Shown here one piece after another: positions 50,647 to 59,620 of a DNA stretch of 64,000 nucleotides; position 1 is the stretch's first letter, and every line of letters begins with the position of its first letter. Source of the stretch: Streptomyces aurantiacus. Lineage in GTDB: Bacteria; Actinomycetota; Actinomycetes; Streptomycetales; Streptomycetaceae. The notes under the pieces are model-generated. The model was given only the letters and a program-made list of their open reading frames with translations, was not told the origin of the DNA and did no database searches. The stretch covers positions 1-64,000 of the forward strand of contig NZ_LIPP01000183.1 in NCBI RefSeq assembly GCF_001418335.1, written 5' to 3'. Made by a program: the position numbers and the translations under genes.

Positions 50647-51837
50647 GTGGCGGACATTTTCGCCAAGCAACTGTCGCCGGTCATGCGGACAATGACAGGC
50701 CCAGGGCCCCGGCCGCTGTACCAGGCGGTGGAGGGCAGGAACGGGGAGGCCCTGACCGGCGGCGCACGCGTGGTGATGGCGGCGTGCAACGACTACCTGG
50801 GGCTGGCGGATGATCCGCGGGTCTCTGAGGCGGCGGTGCGGGCGGTGCAGCGGTACGGCACGTCGTGTTCCGGGAGCCGGCTGATCGGCGGGACGCTGCC
50901 GCTGCACGAGGAACTGGAACGTGCGGTGGCCGCGTTCCTCGGTCAGGAGGCGGCGATCGTGACCACGACCGGCTGCCAGGCGAACCTGGCACTGAGCCCG
51001 TTGTTCGGCAGGGGAGACGTCGTCTTCGGCGATATGGCCAACCATGCCTCTCTGGTCGATGCCGTCCAGGCCGGACGGGCCGGGAGCCGCAGGTACCGGC
51101 ACTGCGACATGGGGCACCTGGAGAGGCAGCTTGCCGCCGCCGACGGCGAAGCCGCGAAAGTGATCATCACGGACGGGCTCTTCTCCGCCGAGGGCGACCT
51201 GTGCCCGCTGCCAGAACTGGTCGGCCTCGCCCGGAGGCATGATGCCCGGTTGATGATCGACGGCGCCCATGACATCGGGCTGCTGGGCGCCGGCGGGCGC
51301 GGGGTCGCCGAGCACTTCGGTCTGATGGACGAGGTGGACCTCTATACCGGAACCTTCTCCAAGTGCTTCGGGTCGATCGGTGGCTTCCTCGCCGGACCTG
51401 CCGAGGTGATCCACTTCCTCCGCTACACGGCCCGGTCGGTGCTCTTCACCGCGTCCATGCCACCTGCCTCCGCCGCGGCAGCGGTCGCGGCCCTGGAGAT
51501 CATCGCGAGCGAGCCCGAGCGCCGTATGCGCGTGTTCGAGGTGGCGCGGCGGGTCAGGAACGGGCTGCGGGAACTCGGCTTCGACACGGGGGAGTCGCTG
51601 ACTCCGATCGTTCCGGTTCACATCGGTGATACCGGGCTGTGCGGGCGGATGTGGCAGGCGGTCCTGGACGAGGGGGTGTTCACCAGCGTGATGGTCGCCC
51701 CCGGGGTGGCGGAGGGGCACGCGCTGATCCGCTTGGCTTTGCAGGCCACCCACACCGATGATCACATCGCCCGGATCCTTGAGGCGTTCGCCACCGCGGG
51801 CCGGCGCCTGGGCGCCGCCACGGCCGGTGCGCGATGA
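50647..51837 (+). CDS. Serine palmitoyltransferase-like alpha-oxoamine synthase
   Basis: A 396-residue PLP enzyme that would condense an amino acid (serine in SPT) with an acyl thioester to a 3-keto amine. Cofactor residues are visible: Lys239 (GTFSKCFGSIGGF), His133 (MANHASLVDA), Asp205 and His208 (LMIDGAHDIGLLG). GTSCSGSRLIGGTLPLHEEL and CNDYLGLA are family motifs. Features shared with bacterial SPTs rather than BioF or KBL are LFTASMPPAS and MWQAVLDEGVF near the C-terminus. GTG 50647 has GAGGAG upstream. It is first in a four-gene operon; the next ATG overlaps its stop (ATGA). Serine as substrate is inferred. Confidence 0.82.
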   Translation: MADIFAKQLSPVMRTMTGPGPRPLYQAVEGRNGEALTGGARVVMAACNDYLGLADDPRVSEAAVRAVQRYGTSCSGSRLIGGTLPLHEELERAVAAFLGQEAAIVTTTGCQANLALSPLFGRGDVVFGDMANHASLVDAVQAGRAGSRRYRHCDMGHLERQLAAADGEAAKVIITDGLFSAEGDLCPLPELVGLARRHDARLMIDGAHDIGLLGAGGRGVAEHFGLMDEVDLYTGTFSKCFGSIGGFLAGPAEVIHFLRYTARSVLFTASMPPASAAAAVAALEIIASEPERRMRVFEVARRVRNGLRELGFDTGESLTPIVPVHIGDTGLCGRMWQAVLDEGVFTSVMVAPGVAEGHALIRLALQATHTDDHIARILEAFATAGRRLGAATAGAR

Positions 51838-52967
51838 CCGTTACCGTCACGCCCGTCGAAGGCCGCGCCGACACCACCGCCTTCATCCGTCTCCCGTACG
51901 CCGTCTACCGTGATGACCCGCTGTGGGTGGCCCCGCTGGAGCGCGAGCAGCGCGCCTTCCTGGACCCGCACCGCAATCCCTTTCACACGGTGGGCACGGT
52001 CCGCCTGTTCCTCGCCCGTCGCAGCGGCACGGTCATCGGCCGGATCGCCGCGATCGTCGATCCCCGCTACCAGGAACGGCACGACCTCAAGTGCGGCCAG
52101 TTCGGCCTCTTCGAATGCGTGGACGACACCGAAGCCGCCGCTGCCCTCTTCAACGCGGCAGCCGACTGGCTCGGCGAACAGGGCCTGACCCGGATCCTCG
52201 GCCCGCTCAGCTTCTCCACGAACCACGAGTGCGGGGTCCTCGTCGACGGCTTCGACCGTCCCCCGACCATGCTCATGCCGCACAACCCCGCCTACTACCC
52301 CCAGCTCTTCACCGACTGCGGATTCACCAAGGCCAAGGACCTGCTGTCCTGGCGTGTTCCCATGCCTGCCGACGGGGAGCCCCCCGCCGTCATCCGCCGG
52401 GCCGCCGAACGCGCCCTGAGCGCACCCGAAGTCCGGATCCGTCCGATGAACCGCCGGCGCTTCGACACCGACATGGCCGCCATCCGGGACATCTACAACG
52501 ACGCCTGGTCCGAGAACTACGCCTCCGTCCCCATGACCGAGCCCGAATTCGCCCACACCATCCGGCAGATGAAGCCCATGCTGCGCCCGGAGCTGGTCCA
52601 GATCGCCGAGGTCCACGGCGAGCCCGTCGCCTTCACCCTCGTCCTCCCGGACACCAACCAGGCGCTGCGCGCCGCCCGCGGCCGCCTGACCACCTACGGT
52701 CTGCCCCTCGGGCTCCTCCGTGTCCAGCACGCCGCCCGCTCCATCAACCGCATCCGGGTCGTCGCCGCCGGGGTCAAGAAGGAACACCGGGTCCGTGGAC
52801 TCGCCGTGGCCCTCTTCACCCAGGCCCAGCGCACCGCGTTCCGCCTCGGCTACACCGAGACCGAATGTTCCTGGATCCTGGAGGACAACCGCGACGCCAA
52901 CAGATCCACCAAGGCCCTGGGCGGCATTCACTTCCGCACCCACCGCCTCTACGAGCGCGCCGCATGA
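51834..52967 (+). CDS. GNAT-fold N-acyltransferase, candidate bacterial ceramide synthase (bCerS-like)
   Basis: A 377-residue protein built of two GNAT-like halves. The N-terminal half has DDPLWVAPLEREQRAFLDPH, NPFHTVGTVRLFLARR and GRIAAIVDPRYQERH, then LGPLSFSTNHECGVLVDGFD and MPHNPAYYPQLFTDCGF. The C-terminal half has RVVAAGVKKEHRVRGLAVAL, an acyl-CoA loop-like segment, and SWILEDNRDANRSTKALGG. This long GNAT type is found beside SPT-like genes; bacterial ceramide synthase bCerS is an acyltransferase of this general kind. It would N-acylate the 3-keto amine. Both ends overlap neighbours by 4 bases. Assignment to bCerS is inference from family type and context. Confidence 0.7.
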   Translation: MTVTVTPVEGRADTTAFIRLPYAVYRDDPLWVAPLEREQRAFLDPHRNPFHTVGTVRLFLARRSGTVIGRIAAIVDPRYQERHDLKCGQFGLFECVDDTEAAAALFNAAADWLGEQGLTRILGPLSFSTNHECGVLVDGFDRPPTMLMPHNPAYYPQLFTDCGFTKAKDLLSWRVPMPADGEPPAVIRRAAERALSAPEVRIRPMNRRRFDTDMAAIRDIYNDAWSENYASVPMTEPEFAHTIRQMKPMLRPELVQIAEVHGEPVAFTLVLPDTNQALRAARGRLTTYGLPLGLLRVQHAARSINRIRVVAAGVKKEHRVRGLAVALFTQAQRTAFRLGYTETECSWILEDNRDANRSTKALGGIHFRTHRLYERAA

Positions 52968-53884
52968 GGTACCTCGTCACCGGCGCCACCGGCTTCATCG
53001 GCACCCACCTGGTCGCCCGGCTCACCGCCAACGGCCACCACGTCACGGCCCTCGTCCGCAACGCCCGGCACGTCCCCCGCGCCCGGACAGTGAGAGGCGA
53101 CCTGGCCACCGGAGCCGGCCTGGCAGCGGCCGTCGAGGACACCGACCACGTCATCCACCTCGCCGGACTCACCAAAACCCGCACCCCGCAGCACTATGCC
53201 GAGGTCAACACCGAGGGAACCCGCCGCCTCTGCGCCGCCATCGCCGCCCTCCCCCGACCGCCGCGCCTGATCTACTGCTCCTCCCTCGCCGCAGCCGGCC
53301 CAGGACGACTGCGCCACGAAGACGACCCGCCCCACCCCGTCTCCGCGTACGGTCGCAGCAAGCTCGGCGGCGAGCATGTCCTGCGCGCCGCCGCCGACCG
53401 GGTTCCAGGCCTGATCGTCCGCCCGCCGATCGTCTACGGTCCCGGCGACCGCGAGTTCCTGCCCCGCCTGCTCACGGCCGTCCGGACCGGCCTGTTGCCC
53501 GCTGTCGGCGGCCGGGGACCACGCCACTACTCCCTCATCCACGTCGACGATCTGTGCCGTGCCCTGCTGCTGGCCGCCGACTCCGGCACCCCAGGGGCGA
53601 CCTACCACGTCAGCGACGGCACGGAACATCTCTGGCAGGACATCGGTGCCGCCGTCGCCGCCGTCATCGGGCGACCGCCACCCCGCCTCGTCCACATCCC
53701 CGCCCCCCTGGCGATGGCCACGGCCCGCACCCTGGGCCGAAGCTCCACCCTCAACCAGGACAAGATCACCGAACTCGGCCACCCCGACTGGACCTGCGCA
53801 CCGGGCCGACTCCCGTTCACCCCGCACATCCTGCTCCGCGAGGGCCTGAAGAGCGCCGTGCGGCACCGAAAGGGCACACCGTGA
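52964..53884 (+). CDS. NAD(P)-dependent epimerase/reductase, CerR-like
   Basis: A 306-residue extended SDR enzyme. The Rossmann motif is GATGFIG (Gly7, Gly10, Gly13) and the catalytic set is Ser106/107 (IYCSSLAAAG) with Tyr129 and Lys133 (SAYGRSK). VRPPIVYGPGDREFLPRLLT is typical of the family. In the ceramide pathway the third enzyme (CerR) is an SDR of the epimerase type that reduces the 3-keto group; the position after an SPT-like and an acyltransferase gene suggests the same here. ATGA and GTGA overlaps couple it to its neighbours. Confidence 0.78.
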   Translation: MRYLVTGATGFIGTHLVARLTANGHHVTALVRNARHVPRARTVRGDLATGAGLAAAVEDTDHVIHLAGLTKTRTPQHYAEVNTEGTRRLCAAIAALPRPPRLIYCSSLAAAGPGRLRHEDDPPHPVSAYGRSKLGGEHVLRAAADRVPGLIVRPPIVYGPGDREFLPRLLTAVRTGLLPAVGGRGPRHYSLIHVDDLCRALLLAADSGTPGATYHVSDGTEHLWQDIGAAVAAVIGRPPPRLVHIPAPLAMATARTLGRSSTLNQDKITELGHPDWTCAPGRLPFTPHILLREGLKSAVRHRKGTP

Positions 53885-55095
53885 GGCAACCAGCGACCGG
53901 CCGACGCCTCTGCGCGTACGAACGGTTCGTGTGGGCCGCGGGCCGGACCCTGCCCTTCAACGTCGCCGTCATCGCCCAACTCCACGGCCGCGCCGAGCCC
54001 AGGCGACTCCGTGCAGCCCTCGCCGCCGTACGGCGACGCCACCCACTGCTCGCCGTACGTGTCGCCGGCCCAGGGCGATGGCGGGCATGGCTCACCACCG
54101 AGAACGTCGCCGACCTGGAACTCCGCCTCGTCAAGGCGACAGCACCCGACAGCTGGGCCCGCGTGGTCGAAGAGGAACTCCAGCGCCCCTTCGACACCGC
54201 CGCCGGCCCCCTCGCCCGCTTCGTCCTGGTGGACGCCGGGGACTCCTTCGGCCTCATCAGCGTCTACCACCACCTGGTCGCCGACGCGAGCTCAGCGGCC
54301 ATCGTCATCCACGACATCCTCCGCGGCCCCGCCGAAGACCCGAGTGAGCCCGCCGTCCTGCCTCCACCCGCCGACGCACTGCTGCCACACCCCCGACCAC
54401 GACTCTCCGACCTCCGCAAACTCGCCCGCTCACTCAGCGGCGCCACCCGCCGGCACCACCACAGCGGCCCCCTCACCTTCACCACCTGGTCCCTGGACGA
54501 AGATGAGACCTCCACCCTCCTCGCCCGCTGCCGCACCGAAGGCACCACCCTGCAGGCGGCACTCTGCACCGCCTTCGCCCGTGCCTTCGCCCGACCCGTA
54601 CACATCGCCGTCGCGGCAGACCTACGCCGCATCCTCGCGTCGGCCGCCCGCTCGGCCGTCGGCCTCTACGCCGTCGGCTTCCTCCAGCCCATCGGCACCG
54701 CCACCTGCGATTTCTGGACCCAGGCCCGCGACGTCAAAGCCGACATCCACCGCCGCCTGACCCCGGACGAACTCGCCCCACTCGTCCGCGCCCACCGCCT
54801 TCTGTCCTTCATCCCTCACCAGGCGATGGCATCCCTGCTCCACCGCAGCGAATCCCAAGGCGCCCGCTTCGACGTATCGATCAGCAACGCCCGCCTCCCG
54901 ATCCCCACCGGCTACGGCCCCCTGCGCCTGACCGCGCTGTACGGCGCCGCACACACCAGCCTCTCCGGTGCGCCCCTGGTCATCGCCCTCGGCATCGACG
55001 GCCGCCTGTGCCTCAGCATCACCTCGACCGACGCCACCGGTTCCCAGGCCCTGTACGAGCGAGCAATGTCCCACCTGACGGCGGCACTCAACTGA
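53881..55095 (+). CDS. Condensation-domain (PapA-like) acyltransferase
   Basis: A 404-residue CoA-dependent acyltransferase of the chloramphenicol acetyltransferase/condensation fold. The active site is H130-H131-L-V-A-D135 (VYHHLVADASS). RRLRAALAAVRRRHPLLAVR fits helix 2 and RFDVSISNARLPIPTGYGPL fits the DFGWG-like floor region in position but not sequence. It is a free-standing enzyme like PapA rather than part of an NRPS. It may esterify the lipid made by the three upstream enzymes. Codon use is strongly C-ending. GTG 53881 overlaps the upstream stop (GTGA). No gene follows for 122 bases. Confidence 0.78.
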   Translation: MRQPATGRRLCAYERFVWAAGRTLPFNVAVIAQLHGRAEPRRLRAALAAVRRRHPLLAVRVAGPGRWRAWLTTENVADLELRLVKATAPDSWARVVEEELQRPFDTAAGPLARFVLVDAGDSFGLISVYHHLVADASSAAIVIHDILRGPAEDPSEPAVLPPPADALLPHPRPRLSDLRKLARSLSGATRRHHHSGPLTFTTWSLDEDETSTLLARCRTEGTTLQAALCTAFARAFARPVHIAVAADLRRILASAARSAVGLYAVGFLQPIGTATCDFWTQARDVKADIHRRLTPDELAPLVRAHRLLSFIPHQAMASLLHRSESQGARFDVSISNARLPIPTGYGPLRLTALYGAAHTSLSGAPLVIALGIDGRLCLSITSTDATGSQALYERAMSHLTAALN

Positions 55096-55217
55096 ATCGC
55101 GCCCCCGTACCCGGACCATCCCGAAGGAGCCACAGCACGCAACCACCGACGGCGATGACCATGGGCGGCAGGTCTACGAGGGCGTCCATCGTGGCGTTGT
55201 TCCGTGCTGCGCGGCTC

Positions 55218-56714
55218 TCAGGGCGCGATGCCCACGCCGTCGATCCGGCTCCAGGACCTTTCCTGGCCGGACGTCATGGCCGGCCAGCGCAGGCCGCCCG
55301 GGCGAGGGTTGACCTTCGAGGCGTACGCACCGGGGTGGAAGTCCGGGTCGTAGAAGCAGCCGGTGCCGTAGTCGGCGTCGAACGCGGGGCAGGAGGCCGC
55401 GAGGGACTTCGGAGTCGGTTTGTGGCCCGTGCGCACCCATGAGTCCAGCGCCGCGATCGAGTTGGCGTACTCGGAGTCGCTCAGCCCGCTGTGCTCGCTC
55501 TCCCGGGAGAAGCTCTGCACGAGGTTCCGCTCCCGGCCGGCGCCCCGGAGGCTGTCCCGGTACGCCGACTCGTGCTCGACGAACGCCGTCGGATCGTCGA
55601 TGGCGTGGAGCGTGAGCACCGGAATGCCGACCTTGCCCGTGAGATCGCTGTCGTACGAGAGGTCGCGTACGGCGGTGGGGTCGGCGGAGAACCGCTCGAC
55701 GCCCGCGTTGAGCGCCTTGTCGTCATGGGACCCGGAGTAGCGCACGCCCTGGTTGCTGAACGGATTGCGCCCGCCGAGCCGGTTGTGCACGATGTCGCGG
55801 AAGGTGAAGGTCGCGAACCGCAGATGCGACTCCAGGGTGCGCTCGGGCACTCCCGTGACGGCGAGGATGTCGTCCAGATTGCGCTGCTGCACGGCGGTCC
55901 GCTCCTGCGGCGAGGACTCGGACCCCGTGCACTCCTGCAGCCGGGCGCCGAGCCCGGCGGACGTCATGGCCGAGGTCGCCCGCAGCCCCTCCCACAGCGG
56001 GTACTGCGGCTCGGTCGGACGCGGGTGGTTGCCGCAGTAGTACTGGTAGACCACGCGCAGGTCCACGCGGTAGTCGTAGCCGCGCGACCCACCGCCGAGG
56101 ACCCCGTTGGTGAGCAGCGCCCCGTCGTACGGGCCGTGCTTCCCCGCGCCGTACGTCTCCACCACCTTCGCGGCGACGTCACCGCCCCAGGACTGGCCGT
56201 GCACATACGTCCGCTTCGGTGTGCCGAACTCCTCGACAAACAGCCGGCGCAGGTTCTCCGTGTCGGCGGCGGCCATCCTGGTTCCGTAGCCACCGCGACG
56301 GTACGACGAGCCGGCCCAGGCGTAGCCCTCCTCGACCATCACCGACCAGCGCTCCAGATCGCCGGTGCTGCGGTACGGATCGGACTCCGCACCGAGGTCG
56401 GGGCCGCCGTGCGCGTGCACGACGAGCGACCTGTTCCAGTTCTTCGGGACGGCGATCGCGTAGTAGGCGCCGTCGGCACTCCGGCCGGTGTGACACGTGG
56501 CCTTCCCCACGAGGTTCGCCGGGCACGCCACGGCCGCCGGTTCACTCGCGGTCGCGGAAGCGGAGTCGGTGGCAGATGCGGTCGCCGTGGCAGCAGGTCC
56601 GGAGAGTGTGGCGAGGAGGATTCCCGCGACGCCCGCGGCCACCGCCGTACGGCGGCGTCGCGGCAGACCGGGCCCGTTGCGGATCCCTGATGCGCTCGGC
56701 CTGGTCCTGTCCAT
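55218..56714 (-). CDS. Secreted alpha/beta hydrolase
   Basis: A 498-residue exported hydrolase. The signal peptide follows LPRRRRTAVAAGVAGILLAT and a low-complexity Ala/Thr/Ser linker precedes the mature domain. The nucleophile elbow is VHGQSWGGDVA (Ser), the Asp is in VLTLHAIDDPTAFVEHESAY and the His in SFSRESEHSGLSD. Several Cys (ACPANLVGKATCH, YYCGNHP, CPAF...GTGCFYDP) suggest disulfides. Substrate is unknown; it resembles peptidase- or esterase-like alpha/beta proteins. ATG 56714 follows GGGAG; the frame continues to 56744. Confidence 0.8.
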   Translation of the reverse strand: MDRTRPSASGIRNGPGLPRRRRTAVAAGVAGILLATLSGPAATATASATDSASATASEPAAVACPANLVGKATCHTGRSADGAYYAIAVPKNWNRSLVVHAHGGPDLGAESDPYRSTGDLERWSVMVEEGYAWAGSSYRRGGYGTRMAAADTENLRRLFVEEFGTPKRTYVHGQSWGGDVAAKVVETYGAGKHGPYDGALLTNGVLGGGSRGYDYRVDLRVVYQYYCGNHPRPTEPQYPLWEGLRATSAMTSAGLGARLQECTGSESSPQERTAVQQRNLDDILAVTGVPERTLESHLRFATFTFRDIVHNRLGGRNPFSNQGVRYSGSHDDKALNAGVERFSADPTAVRDLSYDSDLTGKVGIPVLTLHAIDDPTAFVEHESAYRDSLRGAGRERNLVQSFSRESEHSGLSDSEYANSIAALDSWVRTGHKPTPKSLAASCPAFDADYGTGCFYDPDFHPGAYASKVNPRPGGLRWPAMTSGQERSWSRIDGVGIAP

Positions 56715-56909
56715 GGCGTGTTCTCCCTGTCCTCGTCCGCGCACCGTCGCGCGGCGGGGCCGATGTTAGGGAGCGGCGGGGCGAAAACCCATGGCTTGAT
56801 CATTACGTTCATTGAGTTCGCCGCTCCTCGACCGCACCGGCACTTCGAGGACCGATGGCCCTAGGTTGTACCGCACGGCCAACGATGGTTTTCCACAAGG
56901 AGGTTGCCG

Positions 56910-57725
56910 GTGACGCAGGACTCGTCCGCCCCCGACACAGCGGCGTCAGCGAAGATCGACTCGTCCGTGCCGCATTCGGCCCGGATCTGGAACTACTGGC
57001 TCGGCGGCAAGGACAACTACCCTGTCGACCACGAGGCGGGCGACGCGTTCCGCGCGATCTTCCCCGGCATCACCGATCTCGCCCGCGGCTCGCGGGCGTT
57101 CCTCGGCCGGGCCGTGCGCCATCTGGCCGGCGAGGCCGGAATCCGGCAGTTCCTCGACATCGGCACCGGACTGCCGACGGTCGACAACACCCACGAGATC
57201 GCCCAGGCCGTGGCACCCGAGGCCCGCATCGTCTACGTGGACAACGACCCCCTGGTCCTGACCCACGCCCGGGTGCTGCTGACCAGTACCCCCGAAGGGG
57301 CGACGGACTACATCGACGCCGACCTGCACGACCCCGGGACCGTCCTGCGCGAGGCGTCGCGAACGCTGGACCTCACGCAGCCGGTCGCGCTGACACTGAT
57401 GCAGGTCAGCGGACACATAGCCGAGTACGACGCGGCACGGCGCATCGTCGACGCGCTGATGGCGGGACTTCCTTCCGGCAGCTACCTCGCGTTCAACGAC
57501 AGTGTGGACACCCACAAGGCCAACGCCGCAGCCACCCGCCTCTACAACGAGAGCGGCGCGGCCCCGTACCACCTGCGCAGCCCGCAGCAACTGGCCGGCT
57601 TCTTCGAGGGTCTGGAACTGCTCGATCCCGGCGTCGTTCCGCTCGACGACTGGCGGCCCGACCCCACGGACGCGCGCGCCGGTGGGGAGGCCATCGCGCT
57701 GTGCGGCGTCGCCCGCAAACCGTGA
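56910..57725 (+). CDS. SAM-dependent methyltransferase, DUF574 type
   Basis: A 271-residue methyltransferase of the actinobacterial PF04672 type. It has the characteristic HSARIWNYWLGGKDNYPVDH followed by IRQFLDIGTGLPTVDNTHEI (SAM site, GxG) and IVYVDNDPLVLTHARVLL (acidic residue binding SAM ribose). Many copies occur in each Streptomyces genome; substrates are unknown. GTG 56910 is chosen because AAGGAGG lies five to six bases upstream; a TTG two codons earlier is less likely. Confidence 0.88.
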   Translation: MTQDSSAPDTAASAKIDSSVPHSARIWNYWLGGKDNYPVDHEAGDAFRAIFPGITDLARGSRAFLGRAVRHLAGEAGIRQFLDIGTGLPTVDNTHEIAQAVAPEARIVYVDNDPLVLTHARVLLTSTPEGATDYIDADLHDPGTVLREASRTLDLTQPVALTLMQVSGHIAEYDAARRIVDALMAGLPSGSYLAFNDSVDTHKANAAATRLYNESGAAPYHLRSPQQLAGFFEGLELLDPGVVPLDDWRPDPTDARAGGEAIALCGVARKP

Positions 57726-57806
57726 ACAGCGCTTGAACCGTGCACCGCGCGACCCGCCGGGACCGCGGATTTCGCACTCGTGCCCCCGTGTCGACAGGAT
57801 GGGGGC

Positions 57807-58340
57807 ATGAACGACATCCGTACCCCCCGTCTGCTGCTGCGCCGCTGGCAGGAGGACGACCTCCTGCCCCTGGCCGAGATCCACGCCGACCCGACGGTGA
57901 TGCAATGGATCGGCGACGGCCGACCGCGCTCCCTGGAGGAGACCGCGGAGGACATCGAGGCATGGGAGGAGGAGTGGGACGAGGAGGGCTTCGGGCTCTT
58001 CGCCGTCGAACTCCTCGGCTCCGGAGAACTCGCCGGAGCGGTGGGCCTGTACGTCGCCGACTCCCCGCCCGAGCTCGCGGGCCGCATCGCGATCGGCTGG
58101 CGGCTCGGACGGGTCTACTGGGGCCAGGGGTACGCGTCGGAGGCCGCCCACGCCGCGCTCGAATTCGCCCTCCAGGACCGGGGCATCGACCAGGTCGTCG
58201 CCGCGCCCCGGCCGGGCGACTCCGCGTCCGCGAACGTGCTGGACAAGCTCGGCATGAAGGCGGAGGGCTCCGCGCAGGACCCGGTCCACGGACACGACCT
58301 GCGGCTGTACTCGATCGACCTGACCGAGTTCGAGGGCTGA
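57807..58340 (+). CDS. GNAT-family N-acetyltransferase
   Basis: A 177-residue GNAT. It starts MNDIRTPRLLLRRWQEDDLL, has the acetyl-CoA segment YWGQGYASEAAHAALEFALQ near residue 105, and SASANVLDKLGMKAEG near the end. The Glu-rich stretch EAWEEEWDEEGF is at residue about 50. Substrate is unknown. It follows the methyltransferase by 81 bases and converges with the binding-protein gene, only 5 bases between stops. Confidence 0.85.
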   Translation: MNDIRTPRLLLRRWQEDDLLPLAEIHADPTVMQWIGDGRPRSLEETAEDIEAWEEEWDEEGFGLFAVELLGSGELAGAVGLYVADSPPELAGRIAIGWRLGRVYWGQGYASEAAHAALEFALQDRGIDQVVAAPRPGDSASANVLDKLGMKAEGSAQDPVHGHDLRLYSIDLTEFEG

Positions 58341-58345
58341 CCGGG

Positions 58346-59620
58346 TCAGCCGCCGGGATTGGCGCAGATGTTCTCCGGCGGGCGGAACGACGGAGTGTCG
58401 GCCGACTCCTCGTCCACCTGGACCCGCACGGTCTCCAACTGCTGGAGCAGCGAGGCGAGATGCTTCTTCGCGGGATCGCGGAAGAACTCAAGGACCGCCC
58501 GGTGGAAGGCGTCCCTGAGTTCCGGCGGCATCACGTCCGAGGCGTCGAAGCACAGGGTCTCGGCCCGTGAGTTGAGCAGGATGTCGATCTCCTGCTCGGT
58601 GACGTTCGCGGGATCGGTGGACGGCAGCCCCGTCGTGTTCGGGAACAGCGGACGCACCGCCGGGTCCGCCTCGGCCCGCCACCGCTGCCGCCCCGCCGGG
58701 CTGGACAGCCGTTCCACCAGCTCCTGGGCCGCCGGGTCGTCGCTGAAGACGGCAGCCATGTCACCGGCCACCTCGAACGCGTCGCGGTACTCGGCCCGCC
58801 CGTCCAGGAACCGGGCGGACGGTTCCACCCGGATGTCGTCGCCCGCGTACACATACCGGATGAAGGCGCTCTGGTGCTCGTGCGTGCACGTGAAGCCGGG
58901 GGAGTCCAGCAGGCCACGGGGTCCGGCCGGCCCGGACGTGCCCTCGTACGACGTAGTCAGGGACCGTTCGACGGAAGCCCCGGAACGGCCGGCGAGCAGC
59001 TCGGCCCAGGTCGTCCAGGCCCGCGCGACGTCCGGGTCGCGCCAGCTGAGCCTGCTCGTGGCCCACTCCTCGTAGCGGTCGGGACCGGCCTGGTGCAGCA
59101 GGATGTCCTCGACCCAGTCCGTGCCGGGCCAGCCCGAGGTGGCCTGCGAGGCGAGCCCGACGCACCACGTCGGATCGTCGCTCGCCGTACCCTCCTTGCT
59201 CCACACCAGACTCTTCAGGTCGACCTTCAGCGGCACCCAGTAGGTGCGGCGCCTGCCGTCCACCAGCAGGGTCGGCGCCCACGGCGGATACGCGCGTTCG
59301 GCGGTCTCCTCGGCGAGCGGCCTGAGCTTGTCGCGGCGGGCGTACTCGGTGAGTTCGCCGATGCTGTTGAGCACCGCCACGTCCGGCGGGGTGTCCGCCT
59401 CCAGCTGTGAGACGAGGGTCTCGCGCAGTGAACGGGTGCCCTCGTACGTGTACGTCCTGCCGGTGCCGTCGTCGAGCCGCTGGAGCGCTGCCTCGAAGGC
59501 CACGCCCTCCTCGCCGGTCCACGGCCCCAGGACGACGAGGGGGTCGGGCGCGTCCGACGTACAGCCGGGGACCAGGGCGAGCAGGCACGCGGCGAGCAGG
59601 ACGCGCAGGAGGCGTGTCAT
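58346..59620 (-). CDS. Solute-binding lipoprotein of the PknG-type operon (GlnH-like role)
   Basis: A 424-residue extracytoplasmic binding protein. The lipobox LLALVPGC gives the lipid anchor at Cys20. PDVAVLNSIGELTEYARRDK and RTYWVPLKVDLKSLVWSKEG match the two-lobed sugar-type binding proteins more than the smaller amino-acid type GlnH. No ABC permease is adjacent, so it is probably a sensor partner rather than a transport protein. The ATG overlaps the stop of the four-TM protein (ATGA). Confidence 0.82.
   Translation of the reverse strand: MTRLLRVLLAACLLALVPGCTSDAPDPLVVLGPWTGEEGVAFEAALQRLDDGTGRTYTYEGTRSLRETLVSQLEADTPPDVAVLNSIGELTEYARRDKLRPLAEETAERAYPPWAPTLLVDGRRRTYWVPLKVDLKSLVWSKEGTASDDPTWCVGLASQATSGWPGTDWVEDILLHQAGPDRYEEWATSRLSWRDPDVARAWTTWAELLAGRSGASVERSLTTSYEGTSGPAGPRGLLDSPGFTCTHEHQSAFIRYVYAGDDIRVEPSARFLDGRAEYRDAFEVAGDMAAVFSDDPAAQELVERLSSPAGRQRWRAEADPAVRPLFPNTTGLPSTDPANVTEQEIDILLNSRAETLCFDASDVMPPELRDAFHRAVLEFFRDPAKKHLASLLQQLETVRVQVDEESADTPSFRPPENICANPGG

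Noticed and set aside
50647..51837. 8-amino-7-oxononanoate synthase (BioF) or 2-amino-3-ketobutyrate ligase
   Set aside because: The C-terminal segments LFTASMPPAS and MWQAVLDEGVF and the operon partners fit serine palmitoyltransferase better, and no biotin or threonine-catabolism genes are nearby. Not fully excluded.
55088..55189. A 33-residue reverse-strand frame with a hydrophobic stretch (MVIAVGGCVLWLL)
   Set aside because: It has only a weak ribosome site, overlaps the end of the condensation-domain gene and is too short to tell from chance.
58346..59620. Binding protein of an ordinary ABC transporter
   Set aside because: No permease or ATPase gene is adjacent, and it is translationally coupled to a kinase and a four-TM protein, as in the PknG system.
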